Shown piece after piece: positions 1 to 7,264 of a stretch of DNA of 14,637 nt (position 1 is the first letter of the stretch; the number at the start of each line of letters is the position of its first letter). The translations under genes were made by a program, and so were the position numbers. Origin of the DNA: JBIOWF01 sp044868295 (GTDB lineage: Bacteria > Actinomycetota > Actinomycetes > Streptosporangiales > Streptosporangiaceae). Under the pieces are notes generated by a model. It did not search any database and was not told where the DNA came from. It saw only the letters and a list, made by a program, of their open reading frames with translations. The stretch covers positions 1 through 14,637 of the forward strand of contig JBIOWF010000207.1 in the NCBI GenBank assembly GCA_044868295.1, in the 5' to 3' direction.

Positions 1-30
1 TGCTGTGCATGGCCATCAACATCATTTCCA

Positions 31-80
31 GGTGATTCAAGGTGATTCAAGGTGATTCCAGGCGACTGCGGGTGATGAGG
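31..80. repeat. 10-bp tandem repeat, about five units
   Basis: GGTGATTCAA occurs at 31-40 and 41-50, GGTGATTCCA at 51-60, then two degenerate units, GGCGACTGCG (61-70) and GGTGATGAGG (71-80). The array ends two bases before the stop codon of the DUF3352 gene on the minus strand, so it lies in that gene's 3' flank. A period of 10 is close to one helical turn. No function can be assigned. Confidence 0.8.
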
Positions 81-81
81 G

Positions 82-1779
82 TTAGTTGAACAGCACCCGG
101 AGGGTGAAGCTGCCCTCGTTGCCGGAGTACTTGCCGCTCAGGCCCACTCCGCGCAGCACCTGAAGGTTGGCCTTCTCATCGCCCTGCATACCTTGGAGGT
201 AATACTTCTCGACCTTGTCGAGGTCGACGAAGGAGGCGAAGGCCGCATTGTCGGCGTCGGGGACGGCCAGCTTGAACGTCTCGCTGTCGGCCAGCGTGCC
301 CTCCGCGGCCAGCTTCGTGGCGTAGTCCTGGGAAGTGGCCACGACCAGCTGGCCGTCGCCGGGCACCTTGACGAGCGGGGACGGCGTGCCACTGTCGGCC
401 GCGGCCTTCTCCAGCTTGCCGATCACCGCCTGGGCCTTGCCCGGGTCGGTCGTCAGCACGGCGCCCACGTTCGGCATGCTGCCGTCCAGGCCCTGCTCGT
501 CGACGGCGATGGTGAGGCTCTTGCCGAGCAGCGTCACGATGTCGTCGGGGAGCACCAGGCCGTAACTCTGCTGCGCCTGGGTCAGGGCCTGAGTGAACGA
601 CTGCCCGTCGGGAGTGGACTCGGCCGCCTTCTGGATCTTCGTCCACTGCTTGCCGAATGCCTCTCCCAGGCCGGAGAACGACAGAGCGCCGACGGTGGAG
701 GCGGGCAGCTGGCCGATCTTGACGGTCTCCGGATCGGAGGTCACCCCGCTGTCCGCGCCTCGGGTGATGCCGGTCAGCTCGGCGTAGTCGTTGTCGAACC
801 GGAGCGCGCCGGCGAACCGGGCGTTCTTGATCGAATCCAGTATCGTGGGGTCGCCGGCCGCGGCCACTCCGCTCGCCTTGGCCACCTCACCCAGGTTCGC
901 CCAGAAGGACAGCAGGCCGGGCTCGCCGAGAGCGTCCAGGTCTTCCGCGAACGTGGCGTTCTCCGACAGCGGCGCCGCCTTGGCGTACGTGTCGGCCTGC
1001 GCCTGGGTCTCGGCGAGGATGGCGTAGTCATCGCGGAACGCGATCCCGGTCCGCTCCCGCGCGGGGAACAGCTTCGGGATGCTCGTGCGGGCCGCGTCCT
1101 CGTCCTTGACCTGTACGGCCACCGCCACGCCGGGGGCCGCACCGCTGTTCGCGGGGGCGAGGACGGCGACGCCGATCCGGTCGCCGAGCCAGGGCTCGAC
1201 GTCCTTGGCATAGTCGATCTTGGTCGGGTCCATGGCGTCCTTCCGGAGCGCCTCGAATATGGCCTTACGCGGGTCATCGCCGCTGAACGAGTCCTTGGTC
1301 GCGGTGAACTTGCGGGCGATGCTGAACAGCGCCACCTTCTGGTTCGCCGCCGGGTCGAGGTCGAGCCGGACGTAGGCGATCGCGTTGCCGGGCAGCACCT
1401 CGTGCGGCTGGGTGCCGCCGCCGCTCAGCTTGGCCGCCGCCCACACGCCGCCACCGGCCACCACGCCGACCAGGAGGGCGGCGACGATCGCGATGATCCA
1501 GCCGCGGCCCTTCTTGCCCTTGGCGGTGGGCGGCGGCGCGCCGTAGCCGAGTTCCTCCGGCTGCCGCCACTGGTCTCCGGCGAACGCGGGCTGCTGGAGG
1601 TGCTGGGTGTGCGCGTAGTCATGCGCCGACGGCTGGTGAGCCTGTGGAGGTTGCGGGCCGCCGTACGGGGTTTGCGGAGGCTGCTGGGGCTGGGAACCCT
1701 GCGGCGTCCGATAGGCGATGGTGCGCTCCGGGTCCTGACCTGCGGGGTACGGATAACCAGGGGGATTCTCAGCAGGCAT
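82..1779 (-). CDS. DUF3352 domain-containing membrane-anchored protein
   Basis: A 565-residue protein of unknown function. Residues 1-90 are rich in Pro, Gln, Gly and Tyr and look disordered and cytoplasmic. A basic stretch (KGKKGRG, about 87-93) precedes one hydrophobic helix (about 94-117), so the remaining ~445 residues should lie outside the membrane. That part opens with the DUF3352 hallmark: a 'LPGNAIAYVRLDLDP' segment (about 129-143) followed by a conserved 'KVALFSIARKF' stretch. Similar actinobacterial proteins share this layout of Pro-rich cytoplasmic tail, single helix and large extracytoplasmic DUF3352 domain. The ATG start at 1779 has only a weak purine-rich ribosome site (GAGTAAGAG). 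Nothing in the window forms an operon with it. The domain call is firm; the biological role is not known to me. Confidence 0.85.
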   Translation of the reverse strand: MPAENPPGYPYPAGQDPERTIAYRTPQGSQPQQPPQTPYGGPQPPQAHQPSAHDYAHTQHLQQPAFAGDQWRQPEELGYGAPPPTAKGKKGRGWIIAIVAALLVGVVAGGGVWAAAKLSGGGTQPHEVLPGNAIAYVRLDLDPAANQKVALFSIARKFTATKDSFSGDDPRKAIFEALRKDAMDPTKIDYAKDVEPWLGDRIGVAVLAPANSGAAPGVAVAVQVKDEDAARTSIPKLFPARERTGIAFRDDYAILAETQAQADTYAKAAPLSENATFAEDLDALGEPGLLSFWANLGEVAKASGVAAAGDPTILDSIKNARFAGALRFDNDYAELTGITRGADSGVTSDPETVKIGQLPASTVGALSFSGLGEAFGKQWTKIQKAAESTPDGQSFTQALTQAQQSYGLVLPDDIVTLLGKSLTIAVDEQGLDGSMPNVGAVLTTDPGKAQAVIGKLEKAAADSGTPSPLVKVPGDGQLVVATSQDYATKLAAEGTLADSETFKLAVPDADNAAFASFVDLDKVEKYYLQGMQGDEKANLQVLRGVGLSGKYSGNEGSFTLRVLFN

Positions 1780-1864
1780 CTCTTACTCACAATGTGGTTG
1801 TCAAGGACGATCACGAACATAGACCACATCGGTAGCGAACCACTTGCAGAGGGCTTGACTTAGA

Positions 1865-1966
1865 CGCGCCGCGCACACGCCCCACACATGTCCCACACAT
1901 TCGCGGCCCCGCAGACGTGCCTCACAACGCGCCTCGCACATGCCTCACAACGCGCCGCGCACACGC
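1865..1966. repeat. GC-rich non-coding repeat tract
   Basis: This tract fills most of the 223-bp gap (1780-2002) between two minus-strand genes. A 23-bp unit is present twice in tandem, at 1918-1940 and 1941-1963, with one mismatch; its core is TGCCTCACAACGCGCC. The 16-mer CGCGCCGCGCACACGC occurs exactly at 1865-1880 and 1951-1966, and CCCACACAT at 1881-1889 and 1892-1900. Open frames run through it, but they encode biased Arg/Ala/Cys strings with no ribosome site, so I read it as non-coding. Confidence 0.7.
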
Positions 1967-2002
1967 GCCGCGCAGCCGCGCACGCCTGTCTGCCGGGGCG
2001 TC

Positions 2003-2437
2003 TCAGATCCTTTTGAAGGCCCGGCTGGGCTGGCACAGAAAGACCTCGCCGCCGTCGGACGAGGCGATCGCATCCCACGGCACGATCTTGCTGCCCACGC
2101 AGAGGATCCGGGCGATGACCTGGGCCGAGCCGCTGAGGCGCCCGTGCGGATCCTGGGTGAGGCTGAGCAGGAGCGGAGCCCGGGTTGACGAGACGATCAG
2201 TCCGGCGACGCCGGAGTTCTCCCGCATGCCGAAGCGGCCCCGGCGTTCTTTGATCATTCTTATATCGACGACCTGGCCGACCCAGACGCCGTGACAGTCC
2301 CACACTGATTGACCGATGAGGTCCGCGACTCCTGGCACGTGGATCACCCTCCCTGCCCGGAAGTCTGCCAGGATGCCGGTGTTTTCCCAGGTCACGGCGT
2401 CTATGGATGGGTCAAGAAGGCGCAAGCCGTACGGCAT
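2003..2437 (-). CDS. PRC-barrel domain protein
   Basis: A 144-residue soluble protein. Residues about 39-62 (DLIGQSVWDCHGVWVGQVVD) fit the PRC-barrel opening, in which a Gly-x-x-Val-x-Asp turn is followed by a Gly-x-Val-x-Asp strand. The later 'GSKIVPWDAI' (about 115-124) matches the usual barrel exit strand. PRC-barrels are small beta domains found in the photosynthetic reaction centre H subunit, RimM and many stand-alone actinobacterial proteins whose partners are unknown. I chose the ATG at 2437 because the sequence upstream of it lacks coding character and overlaps the divergent promoter region. No clear ribosome site precedes it, so a slightly different start (for example GTG at 2452) is possible. 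It is divergent from the thioesterase gene across 64 bp. Function unknown. Confidence 0.7.
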   Translation of the reverse strand: MPYGLRLLDPSIDAVTWENTGILADFRAGRVIHVPGVADLIGQSVWDCHGVWVGQVVDIRMIKERRGRFGMRENSGVAGLIVSSTRAPLLLSLTQDPHGRLSGSAQVIARILCVGSKIVPWDAIASSDGGEVFLCQPSRAFKRI

Positions 2438-2501
2438 GGTTAAAGTAATCACCAGAACAACATTCGGGAGAGCCCCCCCGGGCGAAGCGAGGCAGTGAGC
2501 T

Positions 2502-3293
2502 GTGACCAAGTTCGACGAGGCGACCCAGGCGATCCGGATCGACGACACCACCTATGACGTGTGTCTCGACGACGGATACTCGGTCGTCGGCGCCCTGAAC
2601 GGCGGCTACCTCATGGCCGTGATCCTGCGAGCCGTCGTCGACGCCTCCCCGCACGCCCACCCGGTGTCCACCGGCGCGCAGTTCCTCCGGACGCCGCGAC
2701 CTGGACCCGCCCGGGTCAGGCTGGAACAGCTCAAGTCGGGCCGGACCGTGACGATGACGCGGGCCACGCTGATCCAGGACGACACGTCGTTCATCGACGC
2801 GCTCGTCACCACCGCGACCCTCGGCGAGGCCACGCCCATGTTCCAGGACGAGCCGCGTCACCGCATGCCGCCGATCGAGGACTGCGTGCGGCTCCCGGCG
2901 CCGAAGCCGGAGTCGAACATGCCGTTCAACGCCCAGGTGGACCTGCTGTTCGACCCGGCCACGATCGGGTGGCTCACCGGGAACCCGACCGGGCGGCCGG
3001 AGTCGCGGGCCTACTTCCGGATGGCCGAGCCGCAGGAGCCCGACCCCTACGTGCTCGCGCTCGCCGTGGACGCGACGCCGCCGGTGGTGTTCTCCGCCGG
3101 CGCCAGGGGATGGGCCCCCACGGTCGAGCTGACCTGGCATCTGCGGGCCCTTCCCGCGCCGGGCCGGCTGACACTCCTCGGCAGTGGCCGCCTGGTCAGT
3201 GACGGCTGGTTCGACGAGGAGGTCGAGGTGTGGGACTCCGCCGGCCGCCTGGTGGCCCAGTCCCGCCAGCTCGCCCGGGTCGGCCGCGGCTGA
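2502..3293 (+). CDS. TesB-like acyl-CoA thioesterase family protein (double hotdog)
   Basis: A 263-residue protein, the length expected for the tandem-hotdog thioesterases related to TesB (4HBT_3 type), which hydrolyse acyl-CoA thioesters in the cytoplasm. The first hotdog shows the helix signature 'LNGGYLMAVILRAV' (about 32-45), then 'FLRTPRPGPARVRLEQLKSGR' type strands. The second, about 150-263, contains 'WAPTVELTWHLRALPAPG' and ends with 'SGRLVSDGWFDEEVEVWDSAGRLVAQSRQL', the usual family exit. The GTG start at 2502 is preceded by GAGG (2489-2492) at 9 nt spacing. It is transcribed alone: 191 bp separate it from murI and it diverges from the PRC-barrel gene. Substrate unknown. Confidence 0.8.
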   Translation: MTKFDEATQAIRIDDTTYDVCLDDGYSVVGALNGGYLMAVILRAVVDASPHAHPVSTGAQFLRTPRPGPARVRLEQLKSGRTVTMTRATLIQDDTSFIDALVTTATLGEATPMFQDEPRHRMPPIEDCVRLPAPKPESNMPFNAQVDLLFDPATIGWLTGNPTGRPESRAYFRMAEPQEPDPYVLALAVDATPPVVFSAGARGWAPTVELTWHLRALPAPGRLTLLGSGRLVSDGWFDEEVEVWDSAGRLVAQSRQLARVGRG

Positions 3294-3470
3294 TCGCGGA
3301 AGGCCCGCCTCGGCATATCGGATGCGACACCCCGGACCATGACACCGGACGGCATCGGAAGGAGACCCCGGACAAGATCCCGCACCCGGGGACCTCATAC
3401 CAAAAGTGACGTCCCAAACGCGACACTCCATGTGAGTAAAACAACATCGTGGGGCCACTGAATGGTCCCC

Positions 3471-3484
3471 TAACCTTGGGAAGC
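3471..3484 (+). promoter_or_regulatory. Candidate -10 element of a leaderless murI promoter
   Basis: TAACCT at 3471-3476 fits the actinobacterial TANNNT -10 motif and lies 8 nt before the chosen GTG start of murI, the spacing expected if transcription starts at the start codon. There is no usable Shine-Dalgarno site, since GGGAAG sits only 1 nt from the GTG. A bulged inverted repeat (GGGGCCA / TGGTCCCC, 3451-3470) lies just upstream. No convincing -35 box is visible. Confidence 0.35.
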
Positions 3485-4312
3485 GTGCCGGACAAGAGCA
3501 GGGCCATCGGGATCTTCGACAGTGGTGTGGGTGGCCTGACAGTGGCGCGGGCGATCATCGACCAGCTGCCCCATGAATCGATCTTCTACGTGGCCGACAC
3601 CGCGCGGCAGCCGTACGGGCCCAAGGGCATCGCCGAGGTGCGCGGGTACGCGCTGGAGGTGATGGACCATCTGGTCGAGCACGACGTCAAGATGCTCGTG
3701 ATCGCGTGCAACAGCGCCAGCGCGGCCGTGCTCAGGGACGCCCGCGAGCGGTACGACGTCCCGGTCGTGGAGGTCATCCAGCCGGCGACACGGCGGGCCG
3801 TACGGGCGACCAGGAACGGCAGGGTCGGGGTCCTGGCGACGCGGGCCACGATCGAGTCGATGGCTTACCTCGACTCGTTCGCCGCCGCGCCGGACGTGGA
3901 GCTGACCGGGGTGGCCGCTCCGCTGCTCGTGGAGTTCGTGGAACGGGGGGAGACCGACAGCGAGGAGCTCATCGAGGTGATCCGGGGCTACCTCAAGCCG
4001 ATCCTCGACGCGGACTGCGACACGCTGATCCTGGGCTGCACCCACTACCCGCTGCTCATCGGAGCGATCTCCTACATCGCAGGCGACGGGATCACGCTGG
4101 TGTCCAGCGCCGACGAGACGGCCAAGGACGTCTATCGCGTTTTGCGGGACCGGGGGTTGTTCGGCCCGGGCGGGGAGCCCTGGCACCGTTTCCGAACCAC
4201 GGGGGACACGGATCTGTTCGAGCACCTGGGGCGCAGGTTTCTCGGACCGGAGATCCAGGCAGTTGAACTCGCGGCACTCGGGGACGTATCCGGTTATGGG
4301 AGGTCGCTATGA
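3485..4312 (+). CDS. murI: Glutamate racemase
   Basis: This enzyme interconverts L- and D-glutamate and so supplies D-Glu for peptidoglycan precursors. With the GTG start at 3485 it is 275 residues, normal for the family. Catalytic landmarks are 'GIFDSGVGGLTV' (Asp12), 'VIACNSASAAVLRD' (first catalytic Cys75) and 'LILGCTHYPLL' (second Cys185, with His187). 'RQPYGP' and 'SSADETAKDV' are also conserved. An in-frame GTG at 3449 would add 12 residues, but it has no ribosome site and family members normally begin just before 'GIFDSG'. The stop overlaps the next gene by 4 bp (ATGA), which implies translational coupling. It is the first gene of a four-gene run that matches mycobacterial Rv1338-Rv1341 in order. 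Confidence 0.95.
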   Translation: MPDKSRAIGIFDSGVGGLTVARAIIDQLPHESIFYVADTARQPYGPKGIAEVRGYALEVMDHLVEHDVKMLVIACNSASAAVLRDARERYDVPVVEVIQPATRRAVRATRNGRVGVLATRATIESMAYLDSFAAAPDVELTGVAAPLLVEFVERGETDSEELIEVIRGYLKPILDADCDTLILGCTHYPLLIGAISYIAGDGITLVSSADETAKDVYRVLRDRGLFGPGGEPWHRFRTTGDTDLFEHLGRRFLGPEIQAVELAALGDVSGYGRSL

Positions 4313-5061
4313 AATTGACGATCGTCGGATGCTCGGGGAGCTTCCCGGGCCCGGACAGCCCGTCCTCCTGCTATCTGCTGGAGGCTGACGGCTTCCGCCT
4401 GCTGCTGGACTTCGGCAACGGCGCACTGGGTGCGCTGCAGCGGCACATCGGCCTCTACGACGTGGACGCGATCTGCCTCTCGCACCTGCACGCCGACCAC
4501 TGCCTCGACCTGTGCCCCTACCACGTGGTGCGCACCTACTCGCCCGAAGGGCCGCTGCCCAAGGTGCCGATCTACGCGCCCGCCGACGCGCCGCGCCGTC
4601 TCAACGAGGCGTACGGCATGCCCGAAGAACCGGTCATGGAGAGCGCCTTCGATTTCATCCGGCTCACGCCCGGTGTGCGGGAGATCGGCCCGTTCGAGGT
4701 GACCACCGCGCAGATGAACCACCCGGTCGAGACGTACGGCTTCCGCGTCTCCCACGCGGGCCGCTCGGTGGCCTACTCGGCGGACACCGGAGAGTCGCCG
4801 GAACTGGTCAAGCTGGCCCACGACGCCGATGTGCTGCTGTGCGAGGCCTCGTTCGTCGAAGGTCCCGCGCTGAAGCCGGACCTGCACCTCACCGGCCGCC
4901 AGGCGGCCGAGCACGCCGCCCGCGCCGGAGCGGCGACGCTCGTGCTGACCCACCTGGTGCCGTGGAACGACCCCGCGAAGATCCTCGACGAGGCCGGGCG
5001 TGGGGGCTTCGACGGCGGGATGGAGTTGGCCCGAAGCGGTGCCGTCTATGACCTAGGGTGA
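4309..5061 (+). CDS. MBL-fold hydrolase, Rv1339-like cyclic-nucleotide phosphodiesterase
   Basis: A 250-residue metallo-beta-lactamase-fold protein. Metal ligands are visible: 'SHLHADHCLDL' gives His59, His61, Asp63 and His64; 'SADTG' gives bridging Asp159; 'LTHLVPWN' gives His215. His138 (MNHPV) and His193 are further candidates. The glycine-rich opening 'GCSGSFPGPDSPSSCYLLE' and compact size resemble RNase Z-like and class II phosphodiesterase relatives. Its place between murI and rph is that of mycobacterial Rv1339, reported as an atypical class II cAMP phosphodiesterase. Cyclic-nucleotide hydrolysis is therefore likely by orthology and context but is not provable from sequence. The ATG overlaps the murI stop. 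Its own stop overlaps the ribosome site of rph. Confidence 0.85.
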   Translation: MKLTIVGCSGSFPGPDSPSSCYLLEADGFRLLLDFGNGALGALQRHIGLYDVDAICLSHLHADHCLDLCPYHVVRTYSPEGPLPKVPIYAPADAPRRLNEAYGMPEEPVMESAFDFIRLTPGVREIGPFEVTTAQMNHPVETYGFRVSHAGRSVAYSADTGESPELVKLAHDADVLLCEASFVEGPALKPDLHLTGRQAAEHAARAGAATLVLTHLVPWNDPAKILDEAGRGGFDGGMELARSGAVYDLG

Positions 5062-5066
5062 GCCTC

Positions 5067-5783
5067 ATGGCTCGTGCAGACGGACGTCGACCCGATCAGC
5101 TTCGCCCCGTGACGATCACCCGGAACTGGCTCGCGCATGCCGAGGGTTCCGTGCTCGTGGAGTTCGGCGGCACCAAGGTGCTCTGCGCCGCGACCGCCGA
5201 GAGCGGCGTGCCCCGATGGCGTAAGGGCAGCGGGCTCGGCTGGGTGACGGCGGAGTACGCCATGCTGCCCCGCGCGACCAACACCCGCAGTGACCGCGAG
5301 TCCGTTCGCGGCAGGATCGGCGGCCGGACCCACGAGATCTCCCGGCTGATCGGCCGCTCGCTGCGGGCGTGCGTGGACTACAAGGCGCTCGGTGAGAACT
5401 CGATCGTCCTCGACTGCGACGTGCTGCAGGCCGACGGCGGCACCCGGACGGCCGCCATCACCGGCGCGTACGTCGCCCTCGCGGACGCGATCGCGTGGAT
5501 GCGCAAGAAGAAGATGTGTCCCGGCGACCCGCTGGTGGACTCGGTCGCCGCGGTCTCGGTCGGGGTCGTCGGCGACGTCCCGCTTCTCGACCTCTGCTAC
5601 GTCGAGGACGTCAAAGCCGAGACCGACATGAACGTGGTGATGACCGGCAAGGGCGACTTCGTCGAGGTCCAGGGCACCGCGGAGGGCGCCCCCTTCGACC
5701 GCGCGGCGCTGAACGGCCTGCTCGACCTCGCCTCCGCCGGCTGCGCCGAGCTGACCCGCCTGCAGGCCGAGGCCCTCGCCTGA
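5067..5783 (+). CDS. rph: Ribonuclease PH
   Basis: A phosphate-dependent 3'-5' exoribonuclease that trims tRNA precursors and other RNA 3' ends. The chosen ATG gives 238 residues, the usual length. The start 'ARADGRRPDQLRPVTI' is the standard RNase PH N-terminus (family RxDGRxxxxxRP). 'EYAMLPRATNTRSDRE' and 'GRTHEISRLIGRSLRA' follow. 'LDCDVLQADGGTRTAAITGA' holds the phosphate-binding Gly-Gly-Thr-Arg segment. The C-terminus contains 'DMNVVMTGKGDFVEVQGTAEGAPF'. GGTGAG (5057-5062) lies 4 nt before the ATG and overlaps the upstream stop codon. A GTG at 5058 would add three residues and is less likely. It belongs to the murI operon. Confidence 0.95.
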   Translation: MARADGRRPDQLRPVTITRNWLAHAEGSVLVEFGGTKVLCAATAESGVPRWRKGSGLGWVTAEYAMLPRATNTRSDRESVRGRIGGRTHEISRLIGRSLRACVDYKALGENSIVLDCDVLQADGGTRTAAITGAYVALADAIAWMRKKKMCPGDPLVDSVAAVSVGVVGDVPLLDLCYVEDVKAETDMNVVMTGKGDFVEVQGTAEGAPFDRAALNGLLDLASAGCAELTRLQAEALA

Positions 5784-5859
5784 CCGTCCGGTACGGCTCG
5801 CGCCCACCCTCCGGCCGGGAAGCCCGGGAAGGCCCGGGGCGTGGGAGTGGAGTGAGAGC

Positions 5860-5882
5860 CCGGCGCCGCCCGTCGGCGCCGG
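5860..5882 (+). terminator. 9-bp GC hairpin between rph and rdgB
   Basis: CCGGCGCCG (5860-5868) pairs perfectly with CGGCGCCGG (5874-5882) around the loop CCCGT. It lies in the 122-bp rph-rdgB spacer and ends 13 nt before the rdgB ribosome site. There is no T-tract, so it may act as a U-less terminator or attenuator, a processing or stability element that uncouples rdgB from the upstream genes, or nothing at all. Confidence 0.45.
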
Positions 5883-5905
5883 AGATTGAGAGATCGAGGA
5901 TCGGC

Positions 5906-6520
5906 ATGAACGTCGGTGCGAACAGGGTGGTCCTGGCCACGCGGAACGCCGGAAAGCTCGTGGAGCTCCGCCGGATCCTGACCGAGTCCGGCGTGCCGGT
6001 CGACCTGGTGGGTCTTGAGGCGTTCCCCGAGATCGAGGACGTGGCCGAGACGGGCCTCACCTTCGCCGAGAACGCGCTGCTCAAGGCGCATGCCGTAGCG
6101 TCGGCGAGCGGCCTGCCCGCGATCGCCGACGACTCAGGGTTGTGCGTGGACGCGCTGAACGGCATGCCGGGCATCTTCTCCGCCCGGTGGTCCGGCTCAC
6201 ACGGAGACGACAAGGCCAACCTGGATCTCCTGCTGGCCCAGGTGTCCGACGTCCCGGACGGACGGCGACAGGCCCACTTCGCCTGTACGGCGGCGCTCGC
6301 GTTGCCGTCGGGGAAGGAGCGGGTCGTCGAGGGGGCGATGCACGGGTTCCTCATACGCGAGGCGCGCGGGACCAACGGCTTCGGCTACGACCCGATCTTC
6401 GTGCCGGACGGCGAGAGCCGTACGACGGCGGAGATGTCTCCGGACGAGAAAGACGAGATCAGCCACCGCGGCAAGGCCTTCCGCGCCCTCGCTTCCGTCT
6501 TAGTCGAAGCCCTCTCTTGA
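5906..6520 (+). CDS. rdgB: RdgB/HAM1 family non-canonical purine NTP pyrophosphatase
   Basis: Hydrolyses dITP, ITP and XTP to the monophosphates and so keeps deaminated purines out of nucleic acids. It is 204 residues, typical for the family. Motifs in order are 'VVLATRNAGKLVELRRIL' (substrate-binding N-terminus), 'LTFAENALLKAHAV', 'AIADDSGLCVDALNG' (catalytic Asp), 'GTNGFGYDPIFVPDG' (base recognition) and 'SHRGKAFRAL'. The ATG at 5906 has GAGGA five bases upstream. Longer in-frame readings would run back through rph and the hairpin and are not credible. It closes the murI / phosphodiesterase / rph / rdgB group and is convergent with vapC across 90 bp, in which I see no strong terminator. Confidence 0.95.
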   Translation: MNVGANRVVLATRNAGKLVELRRILTESGVPVDLVGLEAFPEIEDVAETGLTFAENALLKAHAVASASGLPAIADDSGLCVDALNGMPGIFSARWSGSHGDDKANLDLLLAQVSDVPDGRRQAHFACTAALALPSGKERVVEGAMHGFLIREARGTNGFGYDPIFVPDGESRTTAEMSPDEKDEISHRGKAFRALASVLVEALS

Positions 6521-6610
6521 CCGTCCGGCCTGGGAGCGGTCCCCCTCAGCCGCCTCCTAAGCGCGTGTCCCGGCACAATACGAGCGCCTCATGCATGTGC
6601 CCCGGCAGCG

Positions 6611-7009
6611 TCAGGCGCGCACGATTTTGATCTGGCACTTCGGGCCGATCGCTCGGCTGAGCTTGCCGTCCGTGGTGACGAGTGGGCAACCAAGGGCTTC
6701 GGCTGCCGCGACATAGGCGGCGTCATAACACGTCATGTTGTCTCGCAACTCCCACATCCGAGGAAGCAGGCAATCCTCGTCAATGCGGTCGATCACAACA
6801 GTCAGCAGGTCTGCCATGGCCTCGTCCGCGGCGTGCTGGGTGATTTTCTTGCCGATCAGGCGTCCACGGATGACAGAGAGTGTCTCGGTTTTCAGGATGG
6901 CCGGAGCCGCCCACCTGGAGTCGGTGGCCAATTCGGCACGTGCGGCGTCCGAGATCGGGCCAGAACCGGTCAATGCCTCGGCCAGCACTGAGGCGTCGAT
7001 AACGATCAC
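6611..7009 (-). CDS. vapC: PIN-domain toxin, VapC family
   Basis: A 132-residue PIN-domain ribonuclease. The four acidic metal-binding positions are present: Asp5 in 'MIVIDASVLAEAL', Glu42 in 'LKTETLSVIRGR', Asp96 in 'TCYDAAYVAAAEALGCPLVT' and Asp114 in 'TTDGKLSRA'. The active site therefore looks intact. VapC toxins cleave tRNA or rRNA when released from the antitoxin; the target here is unknown. Its ATG overlaps the antitoxin stop by 4 bp (ATGA), the coupled order antitoxin then toxin. The locus is less GC-biased than its neighbours and sits between conserved housekeeping genes and the DUF3995 gene, which suggests acquisition. Confidence 0.9.
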   Translation of the reverse strand: MIVIDASVLAEALTGSGPISDAARAELATDSRWAAPAILKTETLSVIRGRLIGKKITQHAADEAMADLLTVVIDRIDEDCLLPRMWELRDNMTCYDAAYVAAAEALGCPLVTTDGKLSRAIGPKCQIKIVRA

Positions 7010-7263
7010 GAGTCGCCCTGAAGTGATCGGGTCCGCTCCTGACGGATCGCCTCAAGTTCGTCCGCCGCTTCGCCGGGGCGGGCACAGTAGGTCCCTGTCC
7101 TTCTCCTGGCCCTCTCCAGGACGGCCAGATTCCGCGCGCGACGAGCTTCGACCGTCACCAATTCTAGAAGGAGACCCTGGAGCGACATGCCTCGCGCTTG
7201 GGCCTGGGCGGCTAGGGCGTCTCGCACGCTCTCCGGTACGTCTCTGATCTGAAGCGCTACCAT
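7006..7263 (-). CDS. vapB: Ribbon-helix-helix antitoxin, VapB/FitA-like
   Basis: An 85-residue protein. Residues 1-40, 'MVALQIRDVPESVRDALAAQ' followed by 'ARGMSLQGLLLELV', fit a FitA-type ribbon-helix-helix DNA-binding domain: one beta strand, then two helices separated by 'GMSLQG'. The Arg-rich remainder (about 41-85) would wrap the toxin and block its active site. The ATG at 7263 directly follows a perfect palindrome, with no room for a ribosome site. A -10-like TAAAAT ends 6 nt upstream of the ATG, so the message is probably leaderless. The protein is expected to repress its own promoter, alone and as a VapBC complex. Confidence 0.88.
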   Translation of the reverse strand: MVALQIRDVPESVRDALAAQAQARGMSLQGLLLELVTVEARRARNLAVLERARRRTGTYCARPGEAADELEAIRQERTRSLQGDS

Positions 7264-7264
7264 G

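Noticed and set aside
193..1863. Long plus-strand open frame (556 codons) opposite the DUF3352 gene
   Set aside because: It is the antisense shadow of a codon-biased high-GC gene. It is Arg/Gly/Val-rich with no recognisable domain and no ribosome site.
1860..2303. Cys/Arg/Ala-rich 147-codon minus-strand frame over the GC-rich repeats
   Set aside because: Its C-terminal part is just translation of the nucleotide repeats, and it overlaps the PRC-barrel gene in a different frame.
2412..3458. Minus-strand open frame (348 codons) opposite the thioesterase gene
   Set aside because: Antisense shadow; low-complexity Arg/Gly/Pro composition, and it overlaps the start of the PRC-barrel gene on the same strand in another frame.
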